Under the pieces are notes generated by a model that was not told the origin of the DNA, searched no databases, and saw only the letters and a list, made by a program, of their open reading frames with translations. A stretch of DNA of 64,000 nucleotides from Pedobacter heparinus DSM 2366 (lineage in GTDB: Bacteria > Bacteroidota > Bacteroidia > Sphingobacteriales > Sphingobacteriaceae), in contig NC_013061.1 in the NCBI RefSeq assembly GCF_000023825.1, forward strand, positions 4,526,001 through 4,590,000, written 5' to 3'. Numbering within the stretch: the stretch's first letter is position 1; every line of letters starts with the position of its first letter. This document shows positions 36,672 through 44,584 of the stretch, in pieces. A program made the translations under genes and the position numbers.

Positions 36672-36778
36672 TCACATAGTTCACACATTAGCCACACTTT
36701 CTTCACAAAAAGGTACCTGTTTGTGAGTTTTATGTGAAGGAGGTGTGAACCAGGTGTGAAGAATCCCTAAACTTGTGA
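36672..36778. repeat. Phased TGTGA/TCACA repeat array
   Basis: TCACA-type cores lie at 36672, 36681, 36692 (CCACA) and 36703. TGTGA cores lie at 36722, 36733, 36744, 36755 and 36774. Most neighbours are exactly 11 bases apart, and the two halves are inverted around a central AGGTACCT near 36715. Direct copies on the right read GTGTGAAnnAG. The array lies between the T9SS gene and the metH riboswitch, and no gene explains it. Confidence 0.8.
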
Positions 36779-36927
36779 ACAGCCAGTCTCAGTCTTCAAT
36801 TTGAGCTTCAACTAAAAACCATCCATATCTTACCTGTTATATGCAGGTAACGGATTCAAAATATTATTCTAATTCCAATTGTTTTTTACCAGTGTACTGG
36901 AATTTTATGGGGTTTAGACACCATTTT

Positions 36928-36959
36928 TTTGGAAATGATTTTTCTTTGTTGCACCTTTG
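36928..36959 (+). promoter_or_regulatory. Bacteroidota promoter of the metH-metF transcript
   Basis: TTTG at 36928-36931, a 20-base spacer and CACCTTTG at 36952-36959 match the consensus with one mismatch. Transcription would begin within a few bases of 36965, the first base of the riboswitch P1 stem, which supports both assignments. Confidence 0.65.
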
Positions 36960-36964
36960 TACTG

Positions 36965-37070
36965 CTTATAGAGAAAGATGGAGGGATTAGACCCTGCGAA
37001 GTCTTGGCAACCTGTGCTTACAAGGTGCTACATTCTACAGGAAATGCAGCTGTACTTCCTGACAGATAAG
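36965..37070 (+). promoter_or_regulatory. S-box (SAM-I) riboswitch aptamer
   Basis: The RNA has the S-box core in order: P1 CTTAT with ATAAG at the end, AGAGAAAGATGGAGGGAT, a P2 arm ACCCTGCGAAGTCTTGGCAACC containing the kink-turn, AAGGTGCTACATTCTAC for P3, and GACAGATAAG closing P1. It lies 118 bases before metH, whose product makes methionine. It should lower expression when S-adenosylmethionine is abundant. The downstream platform may use CAATAAGCT (37096-37104) pairing with AGCTTATTG (37156-37164). No T-run is seen, so control may be at translation. Confidence 0.92.
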
Positions 37071-37187
37071 TGGATCTGTTCCCAACCAGAATCTCCAATA
37101 AGCTTTGCATGCAATAGGTTCGGCACTTGTTTAGGCCATAGCCTCTATCAACTTTAGCTTATTGCCTGCTCATATCATTATTGTTAA

Positions 37188-40100
37188 ATGGATATCAGAA
37201 AAGAGTTAGAAAAACGTATCCTGATCATTGATGGTGCAATGGGCACCATGATACAACGTTACACCTTAACTGAAGAGGATTTCAGAGGTGAACGCTTCAA
37301 AGATCACCCCTGTGATGTAAAAGGGAACAATGACATGCTGAGCATCACACGCCCGGATGTCATTAAAGAAATCCATACTGAGTATTTAAAAGCCGGTACG
37401 GACATTATTGAAACCAATACTTTCAGTACCCAGCGCATTTCCCTGGCCGACTACCAGATGGAACCGCTTGCGTATGAGATGAGTTTTGAAGGGGCAAAAA
37501 TTGCCAAAGAGGCGGTAAACGAATTTATGGCCGCCAACCCCGACCGCAAGTGTTTTGTGGCCGGAGCAGTGGGCCCAACCAACAGAACCCTCTCCATTTC
37601 ACCTGACGTAAATGATCCGGGTTTCAGGGCCATTACCTTTGATGAACTGGTTGAAGCTTATGACGAACAGGTACGCGGATTGGTAGATGGAGGTGCAGAT
37701 TTGCTCCTTATTGAAACCATTTTTGATACGCTGAATGCCAAGGCTGCCATATTTTCAATTAAGAAATACGAAGCCGAAATTGGCCGTAAAATAGAGATCA
37801 TGATCTCTGGTACCATTACTGATGCATCGGGAAGAACTTTATCTGGCCAAACGGCCGAAGCTTTCCTGAATTCTGTAATGCATGCCAATCCACTGAGCAT
37901 TGGCTTTAACTGTGCCCTGGGTGCCAAAGACATGAGACCCCATATTGAAGAACTTTCTGCCAAAGCAGGATGTTATGTTTCGGCTTATCCGAATGCAGGT
38001 TTGCCCAATGAATTTGGTGCTTATGACGAAATGCCACATGAAACGGCCCACCTGGTGGAAGATTTTATCCAGCATGGTTTTGTAAACATTGTAGGTGGCT
38101 GCTGTGGTACCACACCAGAGCACATTGGTTGCATTGCCAAAAAAGCGAAAAATGTAGCACCCCGCAAAATACCGCATATTGAACCTTACCTGCGCTTAAG
38201 CGGGCTGGAGCCGGTAACCATTACGCCGGAAAGCATTTTTGTAAACATCGGGGAAAGGACCAACATTACCGGATCACCTAAATTCAGCAAGCTGATTTTG
38301 GGCGGCGATTTTGAAGCAGCACTGGCTGTAGCCCGTCAGCAGGTAGAAGGTGGTGCGCAGGTGATCGATGTGAACATGGATGAAGGGATGATCGATTCGG
38401 AAGCTTCGATGACAAAGTTCCTGAACCTGATCGCTTCTGAACCAGATATTTCCAAACTGCCCATCATGGTCGACTCGTCTAAATGGACAGTAATTGAAGC
38501 TGGCTTAAAATGCCTGCAGGGCAAAGGGATTGTCAACTCCATTTCACTGAAAGAAGGAGAAGATAAATTCAGGGAAAGTGCCCGTAAGATCATGACTTAT
38601 GGCGCTGCTGTAGTGGTAATGGCTTTTGATGAGCTTGGCCAGGCAGATAATTTTGAAAGAAGAAAAGAGATCTGTAAAAGATCTTATGACATACTGGTCG
38701 ATGAAATTGGCTTTCCGGCCCAGGATATCATTTTTGACCCGAACATCCTTACCGTAGCTACAGGTTTGGAAGAACACAATAATTATGCGGTCGATTTTAT
38801 CAATGCCACCCGCTGGATTAAAGAAAACCTGCCTTATGCAAAAGTAAGTGGCGGGGTTTCTAATATTTCCTTTTCTTTCAGGGGTAACAATACCGTAAGG
38901 GAAGCCATGCATTCGGCATTTTTATACCATGCCATCAAGGCAGGCCTGGACATGGGGATTGTAAATGCAGGAATGCTGGAAGTTTATCAGGAAATTCCAC
39001 CGGAGCTTTTGGTGCTGGTTGAGGATGTATTGCTGAACCGCAGAGATGACGCAACAGAGCGCCTGGTTGAATTTGCAGACACCATCAAATCTAAAGGAAA
39101 AGAGATTGTAAGAGATGAGGAATGGCGCAAAACAAGTGTAGAAGAACGCTTGTCGCATGCTTTGGTTAAAGGAATCATAGAATACCTGGATGCCGATGTA
39201 GAAGAAGCGCGCCAGAAATACGCCAGACCAATAGAGGTAATTGAAGGGCCGCTGATGGATGGGATGAACATCGTAGGCGATCTGTTTGGTGCCGGAAAAA
39301 TGTTTTTACCGCAGGTAGTAAAATCTGCCCGTGTAATGAAAAAAGCGGTGGCTTACCTGCTGCCCTTTATCGAACAGGAAAAACTGGACAACCCGGATCA
39401 GGATCAGAATTCATCTGCCGGAAAAATATTGATGGCCACTGTAAAAGGTGATGTACACGATATCGGAAAGAACATCGTAGGCGTAGTACTGGCCTGCAAC
39501 AACTTCGAGATCGTAGATATGGGCGTGATGGTGCCCGCACAGGACATTATCAAAAAAGCCAAAGAGATCAATGCAGATATCATTGGATTGAGTGGTCTGA
39601 TTACTCCTTCGCTGGATGAAATGGTGCATTTTGCCAAAGAAATGGAACGTGAAGGTTTTACTATTCCCCTGATGATAGGTGGGGCTACAACTTCCCGGAT
39701 CCATGCTGCTGTAAAAGTTGCGCCGAACTATTCGGGCCCGGCCATACACGTACTGGATGCTTCCAGAAGTGTAACAGTAGCCAGTACATTAATGAACAAG
39801 GATACCCGTGATGAATATATTGCAGGTATCCGCGCGGAATATGACAAGGCCCGTGAAGCGCACCTGAACAAACGCTCTGACAAGCGTTTTAAAACAATTG
39901 AAGAAGCCCGCAAAGACAATTTTAAAATCGACACCAGCCTGGTAGCCCCTGCCCCAACCTTTACAGGGACAAAGGTATTTGACAATTATCCGCTGGAAGA
40001 ACTGGTGCCTTATATAGACTGGACACCTTTCTTTCAAACATGGGAGCTTCGTGGTTCTTATCCAAGGATCCTGGAAGACAAGGTGGTTGGTGATGAAGCA

Positions 40101-40847
40101 AAGAAACTGTTTAATGATGCTAAGGTATTGTTAAAAAGGATTGTAGAGGAGAAGCTATTAACTGCCAGGGCAGTAATCGGCTTCTGGCCGGCAAATGCAG
40201 TTGGTGATGACATCGTTTTAGCTGTGGAAGGAAAAGAAGTGGTGATCCATACGCTTCGCCAGCAGGCAGAAAAAACGGCTGATCAGCCTTATTATGCCTT
40301 GTCTGACTTTATAGCGCAAAAGGAAACCGGCATACCTGATTATTTTGGCGGATTTGCCCTTACAACCGGCATAGGCTGTGATGAGCTGGTTGCTGAGTTT
40401 GAAGCGGTTTACGATGATTACAACAGCATTATGGCCAAAGCTTTGGCCGACAGACTGGCAGAAGCTTTTGCAGAACGCATGCACGAGCTGGTCCGTAAAG
40501 AGTACTGGGGATATGCAAAGGATGAACACCTGGACAATGAAGCACTGATTAAGGAAGAATATTCCGGCATACGCCCTGCACCAGGCTATCCCGCCTGTCC
40601 GGAGCATACTGAAAAAGGCACTTTATTTGAACTGCTGGATGCAGAAGCCAGAATTGGGCTTAGCCTTACGGAAAGTTACGCCATGTACCCTACTGCAGCG
40701 GTAAGTGGATTTTACTTTGCACATCCGCAATCCAGATACTTTGGTTTAGGTAAGATCACCAAAGACCAGGTAGAAGACTATGCAGTAAGGAAAAACATGC
40801 CACTGGAAGAAGTAGAAAGATGGCTGAGCCCAAATTTAGCTTATTAA
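37188..40847 (+). CDS. metH: Cobalamin-dependent methionine synthase MetH
   Basis: MetH transfers a methyl group from 5-methyltetrahydrofolate through cobalamin to homocysteine. The 1219-residue protein has all four modules. The homocysteine domain has zinc ligands Cys242, Cys305 and Cys306 (GFNCALG, GGCCGTT). The folate domain follows (FVNIGERTNITGS, about 350-620). The cobalamin domain has GDVHDIGKN, with His757 as the lower cobalt ligand. The C-terminal AdoMet reactivation domain ends RYFGLGKI and AVRKNMPLEEVERWLSPN. The length is normal. The S-box riboswitch upstream and metF 21 bases downstream place it in one methionine operon. Confidence 0.98.
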   Translation: MDIRKELEKRILIIDGAMGTMIQRYTLTEEDFRGERFKDHPCDVKGNNDMLSITRPDVIKEIHTEYLKAGTDIIETNTFSTQRISLADYQMEPLAYEMSFEGAKIAKEAVNEFMAANPDRKCFVAGAVGPTNRTLSISPDVNDPGFRAITFDELVEAYDEQVRGLVDGGADLLLIETIFDTLNAKAAIFSIKKYEAEIGRKIEIMISGTITDASGRTLSGQTAEAFLNSVMHANPLSIGFNCALGAKDMRPHIEELSAKAGCYVSAYPNAGLPNEFGAYDEMPHETAHLVEDFIQHGFVNIVGGCCGTTPEHIGCIAKKAKNVAPRKIPHIEPYLRLSGLEPVTITPESIFVNIGERTNITGSPKFSKLILGGDFEAALAVARQQVEGGAQVIDVNMDEGMIDSEASMTKFLNLIASEPDISKLPIMVDSSKWTVIEAGLKCLQGKGIVNSISLKEGEDKFRESARKIMTYGAAVVVMAFDELGQADNFERRKEICKRSYDILVDEIGFPAQDIIFDPNILTVATGLEEHNNYAVDFINATRWIKENLPYAKVSGGVSNISFSFRGNNTVREAMHSAFLYHAIKAGLDMGIVNAGMLEVYQEIPPELLVLVEDVLLNRRDDATERLVEFADTIKSKGKEIVRDEEWRKTSVEERLSHALVKGIIEYLDADVEEARQKYARPIEVIEGPLMDGMNIVGDLFGAGKMFLPQVVKSARVMKKAVAYLLPFIEQEKLDNPDQDQNSSAGKILMATVKGDVHDIGKNIVGVVLACNNFEIVDMGVMVPAQDIIKKAKEINADIIGLSGLITPSLDEMVHFAKEMEREGFTIPLMIGGATTSRIHAAVKVAPNYSGPAIHVLDASRSVTVASTLMNKDTRDEYIAGIRAEYDKAREAHLNKRSDKRFKTIEEARKDNFKIDTSLVAPAPTFTGTKVFDNYPLEELVPYIDWTPFFQTWELRGSYPRILEDKVVGDEAKKLFNDAKVLLKRIVEEKLLTARAVIGFWPANAVGDDIVLAVEGKEVVIHTLRQQAEKTADQPYYALSDFIAQKETGIPDYFGGFALTTGIGCDELVAEFEAVYDDYNSIMAKALADRLAEAFAERMHELVRKEYWGYAKDEHLDNEALIKEEYSGIRPAPGYPACPEHTEKGTLFELLDAEARIGLSLTESYAMYPTAAVSGFYFAHPQSRYFGLGKITKDQVEDYAVRKNMPLEEVERWLSPNLAY

Positions 40848-40868
40848 CAACCATACGAACGACGATTC

Positions 40869-41825
40869 ATGAAAATTATAGATCATATAAATAACGCCAA
40901 AGGAAAAACCTTATTCTCATTTGAACTGTTGCCACCCATTAAAGGGCAAAGCATTAAAGGAATATTTGATGCCATAGATCCATTAATGGAATTTAATCCG
41001 CCTTTTATTGATGTAACTTATCTTCGCGAAGATTACATTTATAAGCAACATGCCAATGGCCTCCTGGAAAAGGTGGCCTATCGCAAACGCCCGAGTACGG
41101 TAGCCACCTGTGCTGCAATTATGAACAGGTACAAAGTGGATGCTGTACCACATTTGATTTGCGGTGGTTTTACAAAAGATGAGACAGAAAATGCCCTGAT
41201 CGACCTGCAGTTTTTGGGTATAGATAATGTACTGGTTTTAAGGGGTGATGCACGTAAAAGCGATAGTTCTTTCATTCCAACACCAAATGGCCATGCTTAC
41301 GCTTCGGAACTGCTGCAACATGTGGTAGACATGAACAACGGCAAATACCTGCATGACGACATGGAAAGTGCAGAAAAAACAGACTTTTGCATTGGTGTGG
41401 CGGGTTATCCGGAAAAACATTTTGAATCACCAAACCTGGATACAGATTTCAGATACCTGAAACACAAAGTAGATACCGGGGCTGATTTTATTGTGACCCA
41501 GATGTTCTTCGACAATAAGAAATATAAAGCTTTTGTGGATAAATGCAGAGAAAATGGCATCCATGTACCCATCATACCGGGGTTAAAACCAATTACCAGC
41601 AGCAAACAGCTGATCAGCCTGCCTAAAATATTTCACCTGGATATTCCAATAGAACTGAGCGAAGCGGTACATGGCTGTAAATCAGAGAAGGAAGTTAAAG
41701 AAGTTGGTATTGAATGGATGATCAATCAGTGCAATGAGCTGAAGGCAATGGGTGCGCCGGTGCTGCATTTCTATACGATGGGCAATCCGGAACCGACCAA
41801 AAAGATTGCGCAGGCGGTATTTTAG
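40869..41825 (+). CDS. metF: 5,10-methylenetetrahydrofolate reductase MetF
   Basis: MetF reduces methylenetetrahydrofolate to 5-methyltetrahydrofolate, the methyl donor used by MetH. The 318-residue TIM-barrel flavoprotein shows FSFELLPPIKG near the N-terminus, PHLICGGFTKDETENALIDLQFLGIDNVLVLRGD for folate and FAD binding, and ADFIVTQMFFDN. It follows metH by 21 bases, so the riboswitch controls both the methyl donor and the transfer step. The length is slightly above E. coli MetF. Confidence 0.97.
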   Translation: MKIIDHINNAKGKTLFSFELLPPIKGQSIKGIFDAIDPLMEFNPPFIDVTYLREDYIYKQHANGLLEKVAYRKRPSTVATCAAIMNRYKVDAVPHLICGGFTKDETENALIDLQFLGIDNVLVLRGDARKSDSSFIPTPNGHAYASELLQHVVDMNNGKYLHDDMESAEKTDFCIGVAGYPEKHFESPNLDTDFRYLKHKVDTGADFIVTQMFFDNKKYKAFVDKCRENGIHVPIIPGLKPITSSKQLISLPKIFHLDIPIELSEAVHGCKSEKEVKEVGIEWMINQCNELKAMGAPVLHFYTMGNPEPTKKIAQAVF

Positions 41826-41901
41826 GGTTTAAAAACCCGGGGTATCTGTGTTTTCTGAAATACTCTTTGTATCTTCATATAACATTAAGACTTATATTTA
41901 T

Positions 41902-42336
41902 ATGAACAGACTGATGCTATTGTTGCTGGTTGCTGTAGGTTCTTTAACGGCCTGCACAACGATGAAACCCGGATCTATTGGTAATGGTGGCCTCTCCCAA
42001 CTGGGTGGCACCTGGGAACTTAACTATATATCAGGACCAAGAATAGCCTTTAATGGATTATACCCGGGCAAGAAGCCGTTTATTAAATTTGATATTGCAG
42101 ACAAAAGGTTTAGCGGGAATACCAGCTGTAATTCTTTTTCCGGACAACTTGTTGCAGACGACACAACCATCAATTTTACACAGCCTTTTGTTATGACAAA
42201 AATGGCCTGTCCTGGTGAAGGAGAGACCATTTTTGTGGAAATGCTAAAAAAGGCAAGTACTTATGCGATAACGAGCGACAGTACCCTGAATTTTATGATG
42301 GGCGACATTGCCATTATGCGTTTCCATAAGAAGTAA
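41902..42336 (+). CDS. META-domain lipoprotein (HslJ-like)
   Basis: The 144-residue protein starts at ATG 41902 (MNRLMLLLLVAVGSLTAC), giving a classic lipoprotein signal with lipobox LTAC; an upstream ATG at 41848 is rejected. The remainder is one META domain (GGTWELNYISG, KPFIKFDIADKRFSGNTSCNSFSG, FTQPFVMTKMACPG, FVEMLKKASTYAI). META proteins of the HslJ type are linked to envelope stress or antibiotic tolerance, but no biochemical role is established. Its 3' end overlaps convergent thrC by 23 bases. Confidence 0.9.
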   Translation: MNRLMLLLLVAVGSLTACTTMKPGSIGNGGLSQLGGTWELNYISGPRIAFNGLYPGKKPFIKFDIADKRFSGNTSCNSFSGQLVADDTTINFTQPFVMTKMACPGEGETIFVEMLKKASTYAITSDSTLNFMMGDIAIMRFHKK

Positions 42337-43633
42337 GCAGGTACTTTTTAAAGGATTCAAAACCGGTATCCATTGCTGTAGCCAGTTTTGGTTTGGCAGC
42401 CAGGCTTTTTACCTGCTCAGGGATTTCAATATCGGCCTTTATTTCTTCAGGAAAAACATCCGGAAATTTGCAGGCATGGGCGGTAGACAGGAAAACACCT
42501 GCAAATTCCTGATCTGAAGTATCCATTCTGTATTGCTGCAAAGCCAGCCAGGCAATGGCAGTATGCGGACAGGCGATGTAATCAAATTCATTATAAATGG
42601 CCTTGATGGCCTCCAGCGTCTCATCATCGGTAAAGCGATAACCTTTCATCACCTTTTCCAAGGCGGCTTTATCGTTATTGAACAGGTCCATGATCCTCAC
42701 CCAATTGCTCGGTGCGCCTACATCCATGGCATTGGAGTAGGTTTGAACGGATGGTCTGGTCTCGTATATCCCGCTTTCCAGGAAGCGCGGAACGGTATCG
42801 TTTACGTTGGTAGCGGCCACAAATCGTTTTACGGGCAGGCCCATTTTATAGGCCAGTAAACCAGCGGCAATATTGCCAAAGTTTCCGCTTGGCACTACAA
42901 ATACCAGGTCTTTTTTTCCCTGCCTGCGCAATTGTGCATAGGCATTGAAGTAATAGAAAGTTTGTGGGATCAGCCTAGAGATGTTGATGGAATTGGCTGA
43001 AGTAAGGCGCAGTTTTTCATTGAGCTCTTCATCTGCAAAGGCCTGTTTTACCAGGTGCTGGCAGTCGTCAAATGTTCCCTCCACTTCTATGGCATGAATG
43101 TTCTGGCCATTGGTACAAAGCTGTAGTTCCTGGATGTCGCTCACTTTTCCTTTCGGATAAAGAATGGTAACACGGGTATTGGCCACACCCAAAAAACCGA
43201 GTGCTACGGCACCACCCGTATCGCCTGAGGTGGCGACCAGCACGTCTAAAGTTTTTTCATTTTCTTTCAGAAAGTAGCCCATGATCCGGCTCATGAACCT
43301 TGCCCCAAAATCTTTGAAGGCAAGAGATGGGCCATGAAACAACTCCAGTACAAAATCATTGCCGGCCAGGTTCACAACGGGAGCATCAAAGTTGATGGCA
43401 TCGTCGATGATGGCCTTAAGATCGCCGGCCGGTATGGCATCCTGCAACAGCACTGAAGCAACTTTAAAGGCAATCTGTGGCAGGGAATACTGCTCAATAT
43501 GGTCTATGAATTCTTTATCAAGCACAGGGATATCGACCGGCATATACAAGCCTTTATCTAAGGGCATGCTATTGAAAACCGCTGTTGGAAAATCTACGCT
43601 CAGGTTATGGTTATTGGTACTGTATAATTTCAT
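42314..43633 (-). CDS. thrC: Threonine synthase
   Basis: ThrC converts O-phosphohomoserine to threonine with PLP. The 439-residue protein has the ThrC N-terminal region (MKLYSTNNHNLSVDFPTAVFNSM), the PLP lysine motif GPSLAFKDFGARF, the phosphate-binding TSGDTGGAVALGF, and VPSGNFGNIAAGLLAYKMGLP. It is the third gene of the thr operon, 11 bases after thrB. Its last 23 bases overlap the end of the META-domain gene on the other strand. Confidence 0.97.
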   Translation of the reverse strand: MKLYSTNNHNLSVDFPTAVFNSMPLDKGLYMPVDIPVLDKEFIDHIEQYSLPQIAFKVASVLLQDAIPAGDLKAIIDDAINFDAPVVNLAGNDFVLELFHGPSLAFKDFGARFMSRIMGYFLKENEKTLDVLVATSGDTGGAVALGFLGVANTRVTILYPKGKVSDIQELQLCTNGQNIHAIEVEGTFDDCQHLVKQAFADEELNEKLRLTSANSINISRLIPQTFYYFNAYAQLRRQGKKDLVFVVPSGNFGNIAAGLLAYKMGLPVKRFVAATNVNDTVPRFLESGIYETRPSVQTYSNAMDVGAPSNWVRIMDLFNNDKAALEKVMKGYRFTDDETLEAIKAIYNEFDYIACPHTAIAWLALQQYRMDTSDQEFAGVFLSTAHACKFPDVFPEEIKADIEIPEQVKSLAAKPKLATAMDTGFESFKKYLLTSYGNA

Positions 43634-43644
43634 TGTTTTTATGG

Positions 43645-44580
43645 CTAATCTAATACTACCGGTCCTTTTTTGTTCACTTCAGAGACGAAAGCCAGGCTGT
43701 TGATGGAAAGGCTTTTTAAATGCTGCTGTAAGTTTTGAGTAATTTTTTTTGCGGTCTCTTTATCCCTTGTAAGGGCAAATACAGAAGGGCCTGATCCGGA
43801 AATTCCGAAACCAATAGCACCTGTTTCCATCGCCATTGCCCTTAAAACATAAAAATCAGGGATAAGGATAGCCCTTGTGGGCTCTACCAGCACATCGGTC
43901 ATACTCCGGCCAATCAGTTCATAATCGTTCATGAACAAACCACTTACCAGACCGGCCACATTGCCCCACTGGGTTACCGCATCTTTTAAATATACCTTAG
44001 AGCGGATCATCTGCCTGGCATCTTTGGTAGGTACATCTACTTCAGGATAAACAATTGCAGCATATAACTCGGCCGGAAAAGGTAAACTGATGATGTCTAA
44101 AGGGCTGTAACTTCTGATCAGTACAAAACCACCCATCAATGCCGGGGCAACATTATCGGCATGGCCATAACCACAGGCCAGTTCTTCGCCCTTCATGGCA
44201 AAAGGGATCAGTTCTTTATTGCTGAGCTGGTTATCGAACAGAGTATTGATGGCAAACAGGCCTGCTACCGTACTGGCAGAGCTTGAACCCAGGCCACTGC
44301 CTATAGGCATCTTTTTATGCAATTCTATTTCAATACCTGCATTGGGCTGGCCAATATGCTGCAGGTAATGTTTGGCAATGGCACTAACCGTATTTTTATC
44401 AGGGTCTAAGGGCAAACGGCCTTCATCTCCGGTGATTTTTAACAAGGAAACACCGGGTTTATCGGTAAGACGCATGATCACCTCATCACCGGGTTCATTT
44501 ACGGCAAAGCCTAGTACGTCAAAGCCACAGACCACATTGGCTACTGTAGCCGGAGCGAAAACTTTTATTGATCTTTTCAT
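43645..44580 (-). CDS. thrB: Homoserine kinase
   Basis: ThrB phosphorylates homoserine with ATP. The 311-residue GHMP kinase has KVFAPATVANVVCGFDVLGFA, the ATP-binding loop KKMPIGSGLGSSSASTVAGLFA, and GFGISGSGPSVFAL near the C-terminus. It starts four bases after the thrA stop and is followed 11 bases later by thrC, so the three genes form a tight operon read on the minus strand behind the leader peptide. Confidence 0.97.
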   Translation of the reverse strand: MKRSIKVFAPATVANVVCGFDVLGFAVNEPGDEVIMRLTDKPGVSLLKITGDEGRLPLDPDKNTVSAIAKHYLQHIGQPNAGIEIELHKKMPIGSGLGSSSASTVAGLFAINTLFDNQLSNKELIPFAMKGEELACGYGHADNVAPALMGGFVLIRSYSPLDIISLPFPAELYAAIVYPEVDVPTKDARQMIRSKVYLKDAVTQWGNVAGLVSGLFMNDYELIGRSMTDVLVEPTRAILIPDFYVLRAMAMETGAIGFGISGSGPSVFALTRDKETAKKITQNLQQHLKSLSINSLAFVSEVNKKGPVVLD

Positions 44581-44584
44581 AGAG

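Larger units (their letters stand above)
36482..36927. other. Divergent intergenic region upstream of the metH riboswitch
   Basis: No gene is visible. The left 180 bases are AT-rich and probably hold the promoter of the T9SS surface protein. The TGTGA array occupies 36672-36778. The remaining bases up to the metH promoter show no further structure that I can name. Confidence 0.5.

Noticed and set aside
41825..41839. GGGTTTAAAAACCC after metF as a terminator
   Set aside because: The stem is short and AT-rich with no T-run after it.
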